Source: an uncultured Eubacteriales bacterium (GTDB lineage: Bacteria; Bacillota; Clostridia; Oscillospirales; Oscillospiraceae). From it: a DNA stretch of 22,782 bases. The position numbers and the translations under genes are program-made. Below, one piece after another: positions 7,752-14,816 of the stretch; within the stretch, counting starts at the first letter, position 1, and every line of letters begins with the position of its first letter. The DNA lies in contig URPA01000028.1 in assembly GCA_900549545.1 (NCBI GenBank), positions 1 to 22,782 of the forward strand, in the 5' to 3' direction. The notes beneath the pieces are model-generated. The model had not been told where the DNA came from and ran no database searches. It worked only from the letters and a program-made list of their open reading frames with translations.

Positions 7752-8453
7752 GTGAGTGTAATTAGCAGCGCGGTTCGCTCCATTTGGGACGGCTTTGATT
7801 TTACCTATATACTGAGTATTCTGCTGGGGCTTATCCCTTCGCTGCTGTGCATCACTCTGCATGAGCTGAGCCACGGTTATGTGGCCTACCGCCTTGGGGA
7901 CAATACCGCCAAGGAGCGCGGGCGGCTCACGCTAAACCCCTTGAAGCATCTTGACGTTATGGGCCTTTTGATGATGCTTGTGTTCCATGTGGGCTGGGCA
8001 AAGCCCGTCCCCGTGAATATGTACAAGTTCAAAAACCCTAAGCGCGGCATGGCCATAACGGCGCTGGCTGGGCCGGTGAGCAATTTTATCATCGCTATCG
8101 TGTTCATGTTCATTTTCGGCGCGCTGTATATCCCGCTGTCCCTTTCTAAGGCTGGGGCTTATGTGCTGGATATGCTCCGGCTCACAGCGTATATGAGTCT
8201 CGGCCTGGGGCTTTTTAACCTTATCCCGCTGCCCCCGCTCGACGGGTCGAAGGTGCTGTTCTCGGTTTTAAGCGATGAGGGCTATTATAAGCTCATGCGC
8301 TACGAGAAATACGGGATGCTGCTCATGATTCTGCTGGTGTCCACCGGCGTTATCGGCAGGCCTCTTTCCAACGCGATTGATGTTGTCTATTCCGGCCTTA
8401 TTCCCGTCGCGCAGTTTGCCTGTGACACGGTTTTCAGGCTGTTCTATATCTGA
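7752..8453 (+). CDS. Site-2 protease family membrane metalloprotease (M50, YwhC-like)
   Basis: A 233-residue multi-pass membrane protein (hydrophobic spans near 18-36, 68-80, 102-128, 143-160 and 185-200). The zinc ligands are in HELSH (His37, Glu38, His41), and the third ligand is Asp164 in NLIPLPPLDG. The GWAKPVPVN segment is typical of the rhomboid-unrelated M50B group found in Firmicutes. Members cleave other proteins inside the membrane; no substrate can be named here. The start is uncertain: no ATG is available, GTG 7752 has no well-placed ribosome binding site, and GGGGGTGAG (7748-7756) would better fit an ATT codon at 7761. An upstream TTG at 7713 falls inside the promoter. The gene lies 17 bases before scpA, as in many clostridia. 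Confidence 0.88.
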   Translation: MSVISSAVRSIWDGFDFTYILSILLGLIPSLLCITLHELSHGYVAYRLGDNTAKERGRLTLNPLKHLDVMGLLMMLVFHVGWAKPVPVNMYKFKNPKRGMAITALAGPVSNFIIAIVFMFIFGALYIPLSLSKAGAYVLDMLRLTAYMSLGLGLFNLIPLPPLDGSKVLFSVLSDEGYYKLMRYEKYGMLLMILLVSTGVIGRPLSNAIDVVYSGLIPVAQFACDTVFRLFYI

Positions 8454-8470
8454 TGAAGTTTGGTTTTTAG

Positions 8471-9259
8471 ATGGAAGATCTGAACTTTTTCCTTGAGGGA
8501 GTAGTTAAAGACAGGGACCGGCAGCAGGACTTTGAAGGGCCGCTCAGCCTTATTCTGATGCTCCTGTCCAAAAATAAAATAGAGATTCGCGATATCAAAA
8601 TCTCCGAGATTCTTGACCAGTACCTTGAGTATCTGGACAAGATGCAGAGCATGGATTTGGAGATAGCGAGTGAGTTCGTGCAGATGGCGGCGCATCTGCT
8701 GTATATCAAGACAAAGACACTGCTCACCGCCGACGAGGAGGTCTCCGAGCTTCAGGAGCTGATGGATTCGCTCGAAAAGCTCAAATGCAGGGACACCTTT
8801 GCCGCTGTGCAGAAGATAGTGCCGGAGCTTAAAAAGGCCTCCGAGCTTGGCCTGCTGTACTACCCCAAGGCCCCGGAGCCGCTGCCTCAGACCGGCAGGG
8901 AATATGAATATAAGCATGAGCCGGTTGAGCTGCTGATAGCACTCAAAAACGTCTTTTCCCGAGGGGTCAAGACCCCGGAGGACGACGCCGGGGAGCTTAG
9001 CGCCGCCGTGCCGAAGCGGATAATATACTCCGTGCGCAGCAAGAGCCGGGAGATTATCGCCTGCCTCAAATCCGGCGGGCGGCAGCTAAACGAGCTTTAC
9101 GCACAGTGCAAGTCTACGACGGAGATAGTTGCCACGTTTATTTCGGTTTTGGAGCTTTGCAGCATGGGCAGCGTCCGCCTCGACAGACAGGACGGGGGCT
9201 GGCTTGTGAGCTTCGTCGGCGGCGACGAGGATGAGATTCTTGAAAAAATTGTTGAGTAG
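8471..9259 (+). CDS. scpA: Segregation and condensation protein A
   Basis: A 262-residue kleisin that joins SMC heads and ScpB in the bacterial condensin, needed for chromosome compaction and segregation. The family signature FEGPL lies at residues 21-25, followed by a helical N-domain, a charged central part and a C-terminal winged-helix region (about 185-250). The signature reads FEGPLSLIL where FEGPLDLLL is usual: Asp to Ser at position 26. No strong ribosome binding site precedes the ATG (GATGAAG is the best match), so coupling to the upstream protease gene is possible. scpB follows after 20 bases. Confidence 0.93.
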   Translation: MEDLNFFLEGVVKDRDRQQDFEGPLSLILMLLSKNKIEIRDIKISEILDQYLEYLDKMQSMDLEIASEFVQMAAHLLYIKTKTLLTADEEVSELQELMDSLEKLKCRDTFAAVQKIVPELKKASELGLLYYPKAPEPLPQTGREYEYKHEPVELLIALKNVFSRGVKTPEDDAGELSAAVPKRIIYSVRSKSREIIACLKSGGRQLNELYAQCKSTTEIVATFISVLELCSMGSVRLDRQDGGWLVSFVGGDEDEILEKIVE

Positions 9260-9279
9260 ATTGTTGAGTTGAAGCATAA

Positions 9280-9897
9280 ATGACGGATATTTCCTCAGCC
9301 ATTGAGGCTATACTTTTTGCAGCCGGGGAGAGCGTGCCTCTGGCGCGGCTGTCGCTTATTCTGGATACTGACGAGGCGGAGCTTTCGCGCATAGCGGCTG
9401 AGCTTGCCGAAAAATATGAGCGGGAGCAGCGCGGCATGCGCATCCTGCGGCTGGGCGATAAGCTCCAGATGTGCTCAGCGCCTGAGTACGCGCCGTTTAT
9501 CACAAAGGTTTTGGAGCAGCGCCGCCCGCCGATGCTCTCTCAGTCGGCGCTTGAGACGCTCGCGATAGTTGCCTATTTTCAGCCCGTCACGAGGGCGTAT
9601 GTCGAGCAGCTTCGCGGCGTGGACAGCTCATATTCCATAAGCTCCCTCTCTGACAAGGGGCTTATAGAGCCCTGCGGCCGGTTGGATGTGCCCGGCAGGC
9701 CCACGCTTTTCAGAACGACGGACGCTTTTTTGCGCACCATGGGTGTAAGCGAGCTTTCCCAGCTCCCGCCGCTGCCGGATATCGGCAGCAGCGAGGGCGT
9801 GCAGAAGCTGCGTGATGAGATAAATAAACTGCAAAACGCCGGGGATGACGGCCAGCTGAGCATGGAGGACGTTATAACCGGGAAAGCAGAGGAGTGA
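9280..9897 (+). CDS. scpB: Segregation and condensation protein B
   Basis: At 205 residues this matches ScpB, the winged-helix dimer that binds ScpA in the SMC-ScpAB complex. The N-terminus SSAIEAILFAAGESVPLARL and the middle stretch SALETLAIVAYFQPVTRAYVEQLRGVDS (about 88-115) are typical, as is the GLIEPCGRLDVPGRPTLFRTT wing. The C-terminal tail is acidic and less conserved. The ribosome binding site is weak (GTTGAAG). The gene sits directly after scpA in the standard order, so the pair is probably co-expressed. Recognition is firm. Confidence 0.95.
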   Translation: MTDISSAIEAILFAAGESVPLARLSLILDTDEAELSRIAAELAEKYEREQRGMRILRLGDKLQMCSAPEYAPFITKVLEQRRPPMLSQSALETLAIVAYFQPVTRAYVEQLRGVDSSYSISSLSDKGLIEPCGRLDVPGRPTLFRTTDAFLRTMGVSELSQLPPLPDIGSSEGVQKLRDEINKLQNAGDDGQLSMEDVITGKAEE

Positions 9898-9903
9898 TAA
9901 ATT

Positions 9904-10590
9904 TTGGCAGCTCTAATTATAATCGGTGTTATAGTGCTGATAATCGCGCTGATAATGCTGATTCCCGTCGGGGCCGATGTGGGCTATGAAGGCGGAGTGT
10001 TCTCCGTCTCGGCCGTTGCCTGCGGCATGCCTATCATCAAGCTCTTCCCCAAGCCTGAGGAGGACGCCTCAAAGCCTCCAAAGCACCCCAAGAAGGAGAA
10101 AAAGAAAAAGGAAAAGCCCGCTGCCGAGGCTGAGCAGGAAAAGCCCAAAAAGAAGCTCAGCTTTGACTTCACGGCGGATGAGCTGCTTGCCCTGCTTAAA
10201 AAGGTCCTGAAGGGCTTCGGCAAGCTCGGAAGAAAGTTCAAGGTGAACAGGTTCCTCCTGCGCTATACCGCCGCCGGGGACGACCCGTACAAGACCGCGA
10301 TGACCTATAACTACGTTAACGCCGCGCTCTCGAGCCTTGGCCCTATCTGCGCCAAGCGCTTTGAGGTCGATGACTGTGAGGTCGTGACGGATGTGGACTT
10401 CACGGCGGATAAGATGAGCATTGACTTCGGCCTTGCCATGACAATACGCATCGGGCAGATTTTTGGAGCAATAAACACTATACTTTTCGGCGCGTTGGGT
10501 ATACTTATAAAGAACAAGCTGCGCCTGATGAAGGAAAAACGACAGAATAAAGGCGGCAATGGCGAGGCCGAGCCGCTTGAAACAGCGTAA
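9904..10590 (+). CDS. DUF2953 membrane protein (YtfI-like)
   Basis: A 228-residue protein with one N-terminal membrane segment (about 3-22). A Lys/Pro/Glu-rich linker follows (about 50-86, with runs such as KKEKKKKEK), then a conserved domain (about 90-205) with the RFLLRYTAAGDDPYKTAMTYNYVNAAL stretch of DUF2953. Its function is unknown. In Bacillus the equivalent ytfI lies next to ytfJ, and here the next gene is also the YtfJ/GerW type, so a shared sporulation or germination role is a context inference. The start is TTG 9904, supported by AGAGGAG at 9888-9894, nine bases upstream; there is no alternative ATG. The short gap to scpB suggests one transcript. Confidence 0.8.
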   Translation: MAALIIIGVIVLIIALIMLIPVGADVGYEGGVFSVSAVACGMPIIKLFPKPEEDASKPPKHPKKEKKKKEKPAAEAEQEKPKKKLSFDFTADELLALLKKVLKGFGKLGRKFKVNRFLLRYTAAGDDPYKTAMTYNYVNAALSSLGPICAKRFEVDDCEVVTDVDFTADKMSIDFGLAMTIRIGQIFGAINTILFGALGILIKNKLRLMKEKRQNKGGNGEAEPLETA

Positions 10591-10643
10591 AAACATAAAA
10601 GAGAAAGATAACAATACACAGGCAGAGGAAAGGATGGCTCAAA

Positions 10644-11030
10644 ATGGATAACAACCCTATCGGCGAACTCATGCAGAACACAATGGAGAGTGTGAAGAAC
10701 ATTCTCAAGGTGGACACCGTTGTCGGTGACCCCATCTTCACCCCGGACGGGATAACTCTGGTGCCTATCTCCAAGATAAGCGTTGGCTTTGGCGGCGGCG
10801 GAATTGAGCTTAACAGCAAAAAGCCCGGCGATGCCAGACCCTACGGCGGCGGCAATGCCACCGGTGTCAAGATTGAGCCGATAGGCTTCCTTGTCATTAA
10901 AGACGGCTGCGTGCGCATGATAAATGTCACGCCTCCCGCAGACAACACTGTTGACAGAATCATCGACCTCGTGCCCCAGGTTCTGGACAGGGTTGACGCA
11001 TTTATCGACAAGCAGGGCAAGAAAGAATAA
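10644..11030 (+). CDS. gerW: GerW family sporulation protein (YtfJ)
   Basis: A 128-residue protein of the GerW/YtfJ family. It has the conserved opening IGELMQNTMESVKNILKVDT, then VVGDPIFTPDGITLVPISKI and a glycine-rich VGFGGGG strand. In Bacillus the homologue is made under sporulation control and is needed for normal germination; here that role is taken from the family. AGAGGAAAGGA (10625-10635) serves as ribosome binding site. The gene follows the DUF2953 gene and precedes a D,D-carboxypeptidase, another spore-linked enzyme, which supports an endospore-forming organism. A long hairpin lies just downstream. Confidence 0.92.
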   Translation: MDNNPIGELMQNTMESVKNILKVDTVVGDPIFTPDGITLVPISKISVGFGGGGIELNSKKPGDARPYGGGNATGVKIEPIGFLVIKDGCVRMINVTPPADNTVDRIIDLVPQVLDRVDAFIDKQGKKE

Positions 11031-11049
11031 TATTAATTCATTAACTGTA

Positions 11050-11093
11050 AATAATAAGCACTGCCCAAATCTTGAAGGGTGGTGCTTATTATT
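11050..11093 (+). promoter_or_regulatory. 17-bp stem-loop spanning the carboxypeptidase start
   Basis: The 17 bases at 11050-11066 pair with those at 11077-11093: twelve perfect pairs (AATAATAAGCAC with GTGCTTATTATT), two adjacent G-U pairs, then CCC with GGG. The loop is ten bases (AAATCTTGAA). The 3' arm contains the purine-rich GGGTGG and every possible start codon of the next gene. The shape, an A-rich flank followed by a TTATTATT end, also fits a weak terminator after gerW. Confidence 0.6.
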
Positions 11094-12164
11094 AGGAAAA
11101 TTGCAGCATTTCTGCTGGCCTTCGCGCTGCTTCTGACCACCGCCGCCTATGCCGACGGCGCGCCGGGCATCAGCGCCAAGGCCGCCATTGTCATAAGCAG
11201 CGGCGGGGAAGCGGTGTTCGAGAAAAACGCCGACGAGCGTATGCTCATTGCCAGCACAACGAAGATAATGACCGCGCTGGTGGCCCTTGAAAACGCTGAA
11301 CTTACGGACGAGGTTGAGATTCCCGCCCAGTGCTGCGGCGTGGAGGGCTCGTCCATGTACCTCTGCCCCGGCGATAAATATACGCTGGGGGAGCTTATCC
11401 GCGGGCTGCTGCTGGTGTCGGGCAATGATGCCGCTTCCGCCATAGCTGTGTACACGGCGGGGAGCGAGGCAAAATTCGTCGCCATGATGAACAGCCGCGC
11501 GAAGGCTCTCGGCATGACGAACACGCATTTTGAAAACCCGCACGGACTTGACGCGCCGGGGCACTACTCCACGGCGCGGGATCTGGCGCGCCTTATGGCG
11601 CACTGCATGGAAAACCCGGACTTTGCCCGCATATGTGCCATGACGAGCTGCAATGTCGGCGGGCAGACGCTCGTAAACCACAACCGGCTTTTGAGCCTCT
11701 GTGACGGCTGTATCGGCGGCAAAACCGGGTACACCATGGCGGCGGGCCGCTGCCTTGTAAGCTGCTGCGAGCGCGGGGAGAGCCGCTTTATCTGCGTCAC
11801 ACTCTCCGCCCCGGACGACTGGAACGACCACATGAAGCTCTATGACTGGGCTTTTTCCAATTTTTCGACCCGTCTTGTGACCGAGGGGGTGGGCTTTGAT
11901 GTGCCCGTCATCTCCGGCAGCGCTGAGAGCGCGAGGCTTATCCCGGAGGATATGCGCCTCTTTCTTCCAAGCTCCGCCGAGGTGGAGCTTCGGGCGGAGC
12001 TGCCGTGGTTCGTGTTCGCCCCTGTGAAGGCAGGGGAGGAGGGCGGCAGCCTCGGTGCGTACCTCAACGGTGAGGAGATAGGCCGGTGCAGGCTTATATA
12101 TGAAAAGGACATTCCCGCGGCAAAGCGGATGTTTAATCAGACAAGTATGGAGTCATTGAAATGA
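11079..12164 (+). CDS. dacF: D-alanyl-D-alanine carboxypeptidase (S11, DacF/PBP5-like)
   Basis: An exported penicillin-binding protein of about 361 residues that trims the terminal D-Ala from peptidoglycan stem peptides. A signal peptide is clear: RK, then a hydrophobic run to AYADG, with cleavage after Ala25. The S11 motifs are all present: STTK (59-62, Ser59 nucleophile), SGN (114-116) and KTG (215-217). A short C-terminal beta domain follows, with no obvious amphipathic membrane anchor, so it may be released or only loosely attached. The gerW neighbour suggests a spore cortex role like DacF or DacB; which one is not settled. The start is uncertain: GTG 11079 or 11082, or ATT at 11088 or 11091, all lie inside a hairpin. 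The stop overlaps the next ATG (ATGA). Confidence 0.92.
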   Translation: MVLIIRKIAAFLLAFALLLTTAAYADGAPGISAKAAIVISSGGEAVFEKNADERMLIASTTKIMTALVALENAELTDEVEIPAQCCGVEGSSMYLCPGDKYTLGELIRGLLLVSGNDAASAIAVYTAGSEAKFVAMMNSRAKALGMTNTHFENPHGLDAPGHYSTARDLARLMAHCMENPDFARICAMTSCNVGGQTLVNHNRLLSLCDGCIGGKTGYTMAAGRCLVSCCERGESRFICVTLSAPDDWNDHMKLYDWAFSNFSTRLVTEGVGFDVPVISGSAESARLIPEDMRLFLPSSAEVELRAELPWFVFAPVKAGEEGGSLGAYLNGEEIGRCRLIYEKDIPAAKRMFNQTSMESLK

Positions 12165-12868
12165 CAGAGAGAATCCAAAAGATAATTTCCGCCTCGGGGC
12201 TTATGTCCCGCCGGGCGGCGGAGGAGCTTATCGCCGCCGGGAAGGTGACAGTAAACGGTGTGCGCGCGGAGCTCGGCATGAAGGCGGACGGGGAGCGGGA
12301 TATAATCGTCGTTAACGGCAAAGCCCTGCCCTCCCCGGATGATAAGACGTACATAATGCTCAATAAGCCCCGCGGCTATGTCACGACCCTGAGCGACGAG
12401 AAAAACCGCCCCTGTGTCACAGAGCTTGTGAAGGATGCGGGCGTCCGGCTGTACCCCGTCGGGCGGCTTGATATGTATTCCGAGGGCCTGCTTATCCTCA
12501 CAAATGACGGGGACTTTGCAAACCGGCTCATGCACCCCTCGCATGAAATTACAAAGACCTATCTCACGTGGGTAAAGGGCGAGAATATAAAGGCCGCTAC
12601 CTCAAAGCTGCACAAGCCCATCGAGCTTGACGGCTGCACAGTGCAGGCTAAGAGTATAGAGATCCGCGAGAGCTTTGAGGACAGGGCAGTGCTGCTAATA
12701 ACCATCGGCGAGGGGCGAAACCGCCAGATTCGCCGCATGTGCGAGAGCTGCGGCCTGCGCGTCACGCGCCTGCGCCGCGTAAGCGAGGGCCCGCTGTCGC
12801 TCGGTGAGCTTAAATCCGGCTCATGGAGAAGGCTCACCAACAGCGAGATAAGGCAGGTTATGAGATGA
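12161..12868 (+). CDS. rluB: RsuA/RluB-family rRNA pseudouridine synthase
   Basis: A 235-residue enzyme that isomerises a uridine in ribosomal RNA. Residues 1-60 form an S4 RNA-binding domain (RIQKIISASGLMSRRAAEEL). The catalytic domain carries GRLD (101-104) with Asp104 as the nucleophile, then SEGLLILTNDGDF, and ends with GRNRQIRRM. By Firmicute convention this is RluB, acting on 23S rRNA, but RsuA-type activity cannot be excluded by sequence alone. ATG 12161 overlaps the carboxypeptidase stop by four bases (ATGA), so translation is likely coupled. The dac-rluB neighbourhood after scpAB resembles the Bacillus region holding scpA, scpB, dacB and a pseudouridine synthase. Confidence 0.93.
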   Translation: MTERIQKIISASGLMSRRAAEELIAAGKVTVNGVRAELGMKADGERDIIVVNGKALPSPDDKTYIMLNKPRGYVTTLSDEKNRPCVTELVKDAGVRLYPVGRLDMYSEGLLILTNDGDFANRLMHPSHEITKTYLTWVKGENIKAATSKLHKPIELDGCTVQAKSIEIRESFEDRAVLLITIGEGRNRQIRRMCESCGLRVTRLRRVSEGPLSLGELKSGSWRRLTNSEIRQVMR

Positions 12869-14103
12869 GCGGCGCAAAATACGATTTGGTGGTCATCGGC
12901 GGCGGCGCGGCGGGGCTGATGTGCGCCGCGACGGCTTCCGAGCGCGGCATAAAAACCGCGATTATCGAGCCGAATGACAAATTAGGGCGCAAGCTCCGCA
13001 TAACCGGCAAGGGCCGCTGCAATGTCACAAATAACTGCGACACGAGGCAGTTTATGGAGAATATCCCCGGCGACGGGCGCTTTCTGTACAGCGCGTACAG
13101 CCGCTTTAATTCGCAGGACGTGATGGCGTTTTTCGATGGCCTTGGCGTCCCACTCAAAACCGAGCGCGGCAACCGCGTTTTCCCGCAGTCGGATAACGCA
13201 AACGACATTGCTGACGCTCTCGCCCGCCGCTGCCGGGCGCTGGGCGTGGATATCATCAAGACCAAGGCAAAGAGCATTGAGCAGCGAGACGGCGCTGTCT
13301 GCGCAGTGGAGACGGGCAAGGGGCGCATTGCCTGCTCCGCCGCTGCCATATGCACCGGCGGCCGTTCCTATCCGCTCACCGGCTCCACCGGGGACGGGTA
13401 CCGCTTTGCCCGGGAAATGGGGCTCAGTGTAAGTAGCCCGCGCGCATCCCTTGTCCCGCTCGAGAGCGGCGACGCATACTGTGCCGAGATGCAGGGCTTC
13501 TCACTCAAGAATGTGATGCTCTCCGCATATGAGGACGACAAGCTCATTTACAAGGAGCTGGGCGAGATGCTTTTTACGCATTTCGGCGTGTCCGGCCCGC
13601 TGGTGCTGTCGGCAAGCTCCCATATGCGAAGCTTTGGCACGGCGAAATACCGCCTGAGCATTGACCTCAAGCCCGCGCTTGACGAGGAGAAGCTTGACGC
13701 GCGAATCCTGCGCGATTTTGAGAAATACTCCAATAAGGAGTTCAAAAACGCCCTTGGTGACCTTGCGGGCAGAACAATGATACCCGTGCTCATTGAGCTC
13801 TCCGGGATTGACGGGGAGAAGAAGGTCAACAGCATCACCCGCACGGAGCGGCGGGAGCTTGTGCGCCTGTTTAAGGCATTTCCCGTGTCCATAACCGGCC
13901 CGCGGCCCATTGACGAGGCGATAGTCACCGCAGGCGGAGTGAACACAAAGGAAATTAACCCCCGCACCATGGAGTCAAAGCTTGTGAAGGGCCTGTATTT
14001 TGCCGGGGAGGTGCTGGACTTAGACGGCTATACCGGCGGCTTTAATTTGCAGATAGCCTGGTCAACAGGCCGCGCGGCGGGAAACGCCATAGAAATATAT
14101 TGA
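12865..14103 (+). CDS. FAD-dependent oxidoreductase, HI0933/YhiN family
   Basis: A 412-residue flavoprotein. The N-terminal dinucleotide fold has GGGAAG (12-17) for FAD. The family-specific TGKGRCNVTN lies near 50-60, the middle has CTGGRSYPLTGSTGDGY, and the C-terminus has the second FAD-contact region GLYFAGEVLDLDGYTGGFNLQIAWSTG. Annotations of relatives include aminoacetone oxidase and BaiN-like flavoprotein, but the natural substrate is not secure. The chosen ATG 12865 overlaps the rluB stop (ATGA) and has AGGCAGG upstream; an ATG at 12823 would lie inside rluB and lacks support. Position between rluB and cmk suggests operon membership rather than a shared pathway. Confidence 0.9.
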   Translation: MSGAKYDLVVIGGGAAGLMCAATASERGIKTAIIEPNDKLGRKLRITGKGRCNVTNNCDTRQFMENIPGDGRFLYSAYSRFNSQDVMAFFDGLGVPLKTERGNRVFPQSDNANDIADALARRCRALGVDIIKTKAKSIEQRDGAVCAVETGKGRIACSAAAICTGGRSYPLTGSTGDGYRFAREMGLSVSSPRASLVPLESGDAYCAEMQGFSLKNVMLSAYEDDKLIYKELGEMLFTHFGVSGPLVLSASSHMRSFGTAKYRLSIDLKPALDEEKLDARILRDFEKYSNKEFKNALGDLAGRTMIPVLIELSGIDGEKKVNSITRTERRELVRLFKAFPVSITGPRPIDEAIVTAGGVNTKEINPRTMESKLVKGLYFAGEVLDLDGYTGGFNLQIAWSTGRAAGNAIEIY

Positions 14104-14114
14104 GAGGGAAAAAC

Positions 14115-14816
14115 ATGAACGGACATTATTCAGTAGCCATTGACGGGCCTTCCGGCGCGGGCAAGAGCAGCCTTGCGCGACGCTGCGCCGCCGCCCTGGG
14201 CTTTGTCTACGCTGACACCGGCGCGATCTACCGCACGGTGGGCCTTGCTGTTGAGCGCGCGGGGATCGACCGCCGCAGCGAGAGCGCGGTCGCGGCGCTG
14301 CTGCCGGGGCTTGACATTCAGGTAGGCTATGACGATAGCGGCGAGCAGCATATGTATCTGAACGGAGAGGATGTGTCCGCGCTGATAAGAAAGCCGGAGA
14401 TATCCATTCTCGCCTCAGATGTGTCGGCCCTGCCGGCGGTGCGCGCGTTCTTGCTGGATATGCAGCGCAAAATGGCGCGCGAGCATGACATCATCATGGA
14501 CGGGCGCGACATCGGAACCGTTGTCCTGCCCGATGCCGAGGTGAAGATTTTCCTCACCGCAAGCGCAGAGGCCAGAGCCGAGCGGCGGCTGCTGCAATTA
14601 AAGGAAAAGGGCGTTGAGGAGAGCTTTGAGAAGGTTCTGGAGGATATCCATTACCGCGACAAGCAGGACACAGAGCGTGCCACAGCCCCCCTCAGAGCGG
14701 CGGTGGATTCCGTTTATCTTGACACCAGCGATATTGATTTTGAGGAGAGCTTTAGACGAATGTGCAAAATCATCTGCACGGCGCTGAATATCCCCATGCC
14801 GGGGGCGGCCGGATGA
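14115..14816 (+). CDS. cmk: Cytidylate kinase
   Basis: A 233-residue (d)CMP kinase that phosphorylates CMP or dCMP with ATP, recycling cytidine nucleotides from RNA turnover and lipid synthesis. The P-loop is GPSGAGKS (11-18), DTGAIYR (34-40) is the conserved substrate region, and MDGRDIGTVVLPDA and HYRDKQDTERATAPL are typical of the CMP-binding insert and lid. The start is ATG 14115 with GAGAGGGA just upstream; a TTG at 14100 overlaps the previous stop but is less likely. The stop overlaps the ispH ATG (ATGA). The cmk-ispH-S1 order is common in clostridia, and cmk also neighbours rpsA in many bacteria. Confidence 0.95.
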   Translation: MNGHYSVAIDGPSGAGKSSLARRCAAALGFVYADTGAIYRTVGLAVERAGIDRRSESAVAALLPGLDIQVGYDDSGEQHMYLNGEDVSALIRKPEISILASDVSALPAVRAFLLDMQRKMAREHDIIMDGRDIGTVVLPDAEVKIFLTASAEARAERRLLQLKEKGVEESFEKVLEDIHYRDKQDTERATAPLRAAVDSVYLDTSDIDFEESFRRMCKIICTALNIPMPGAAG

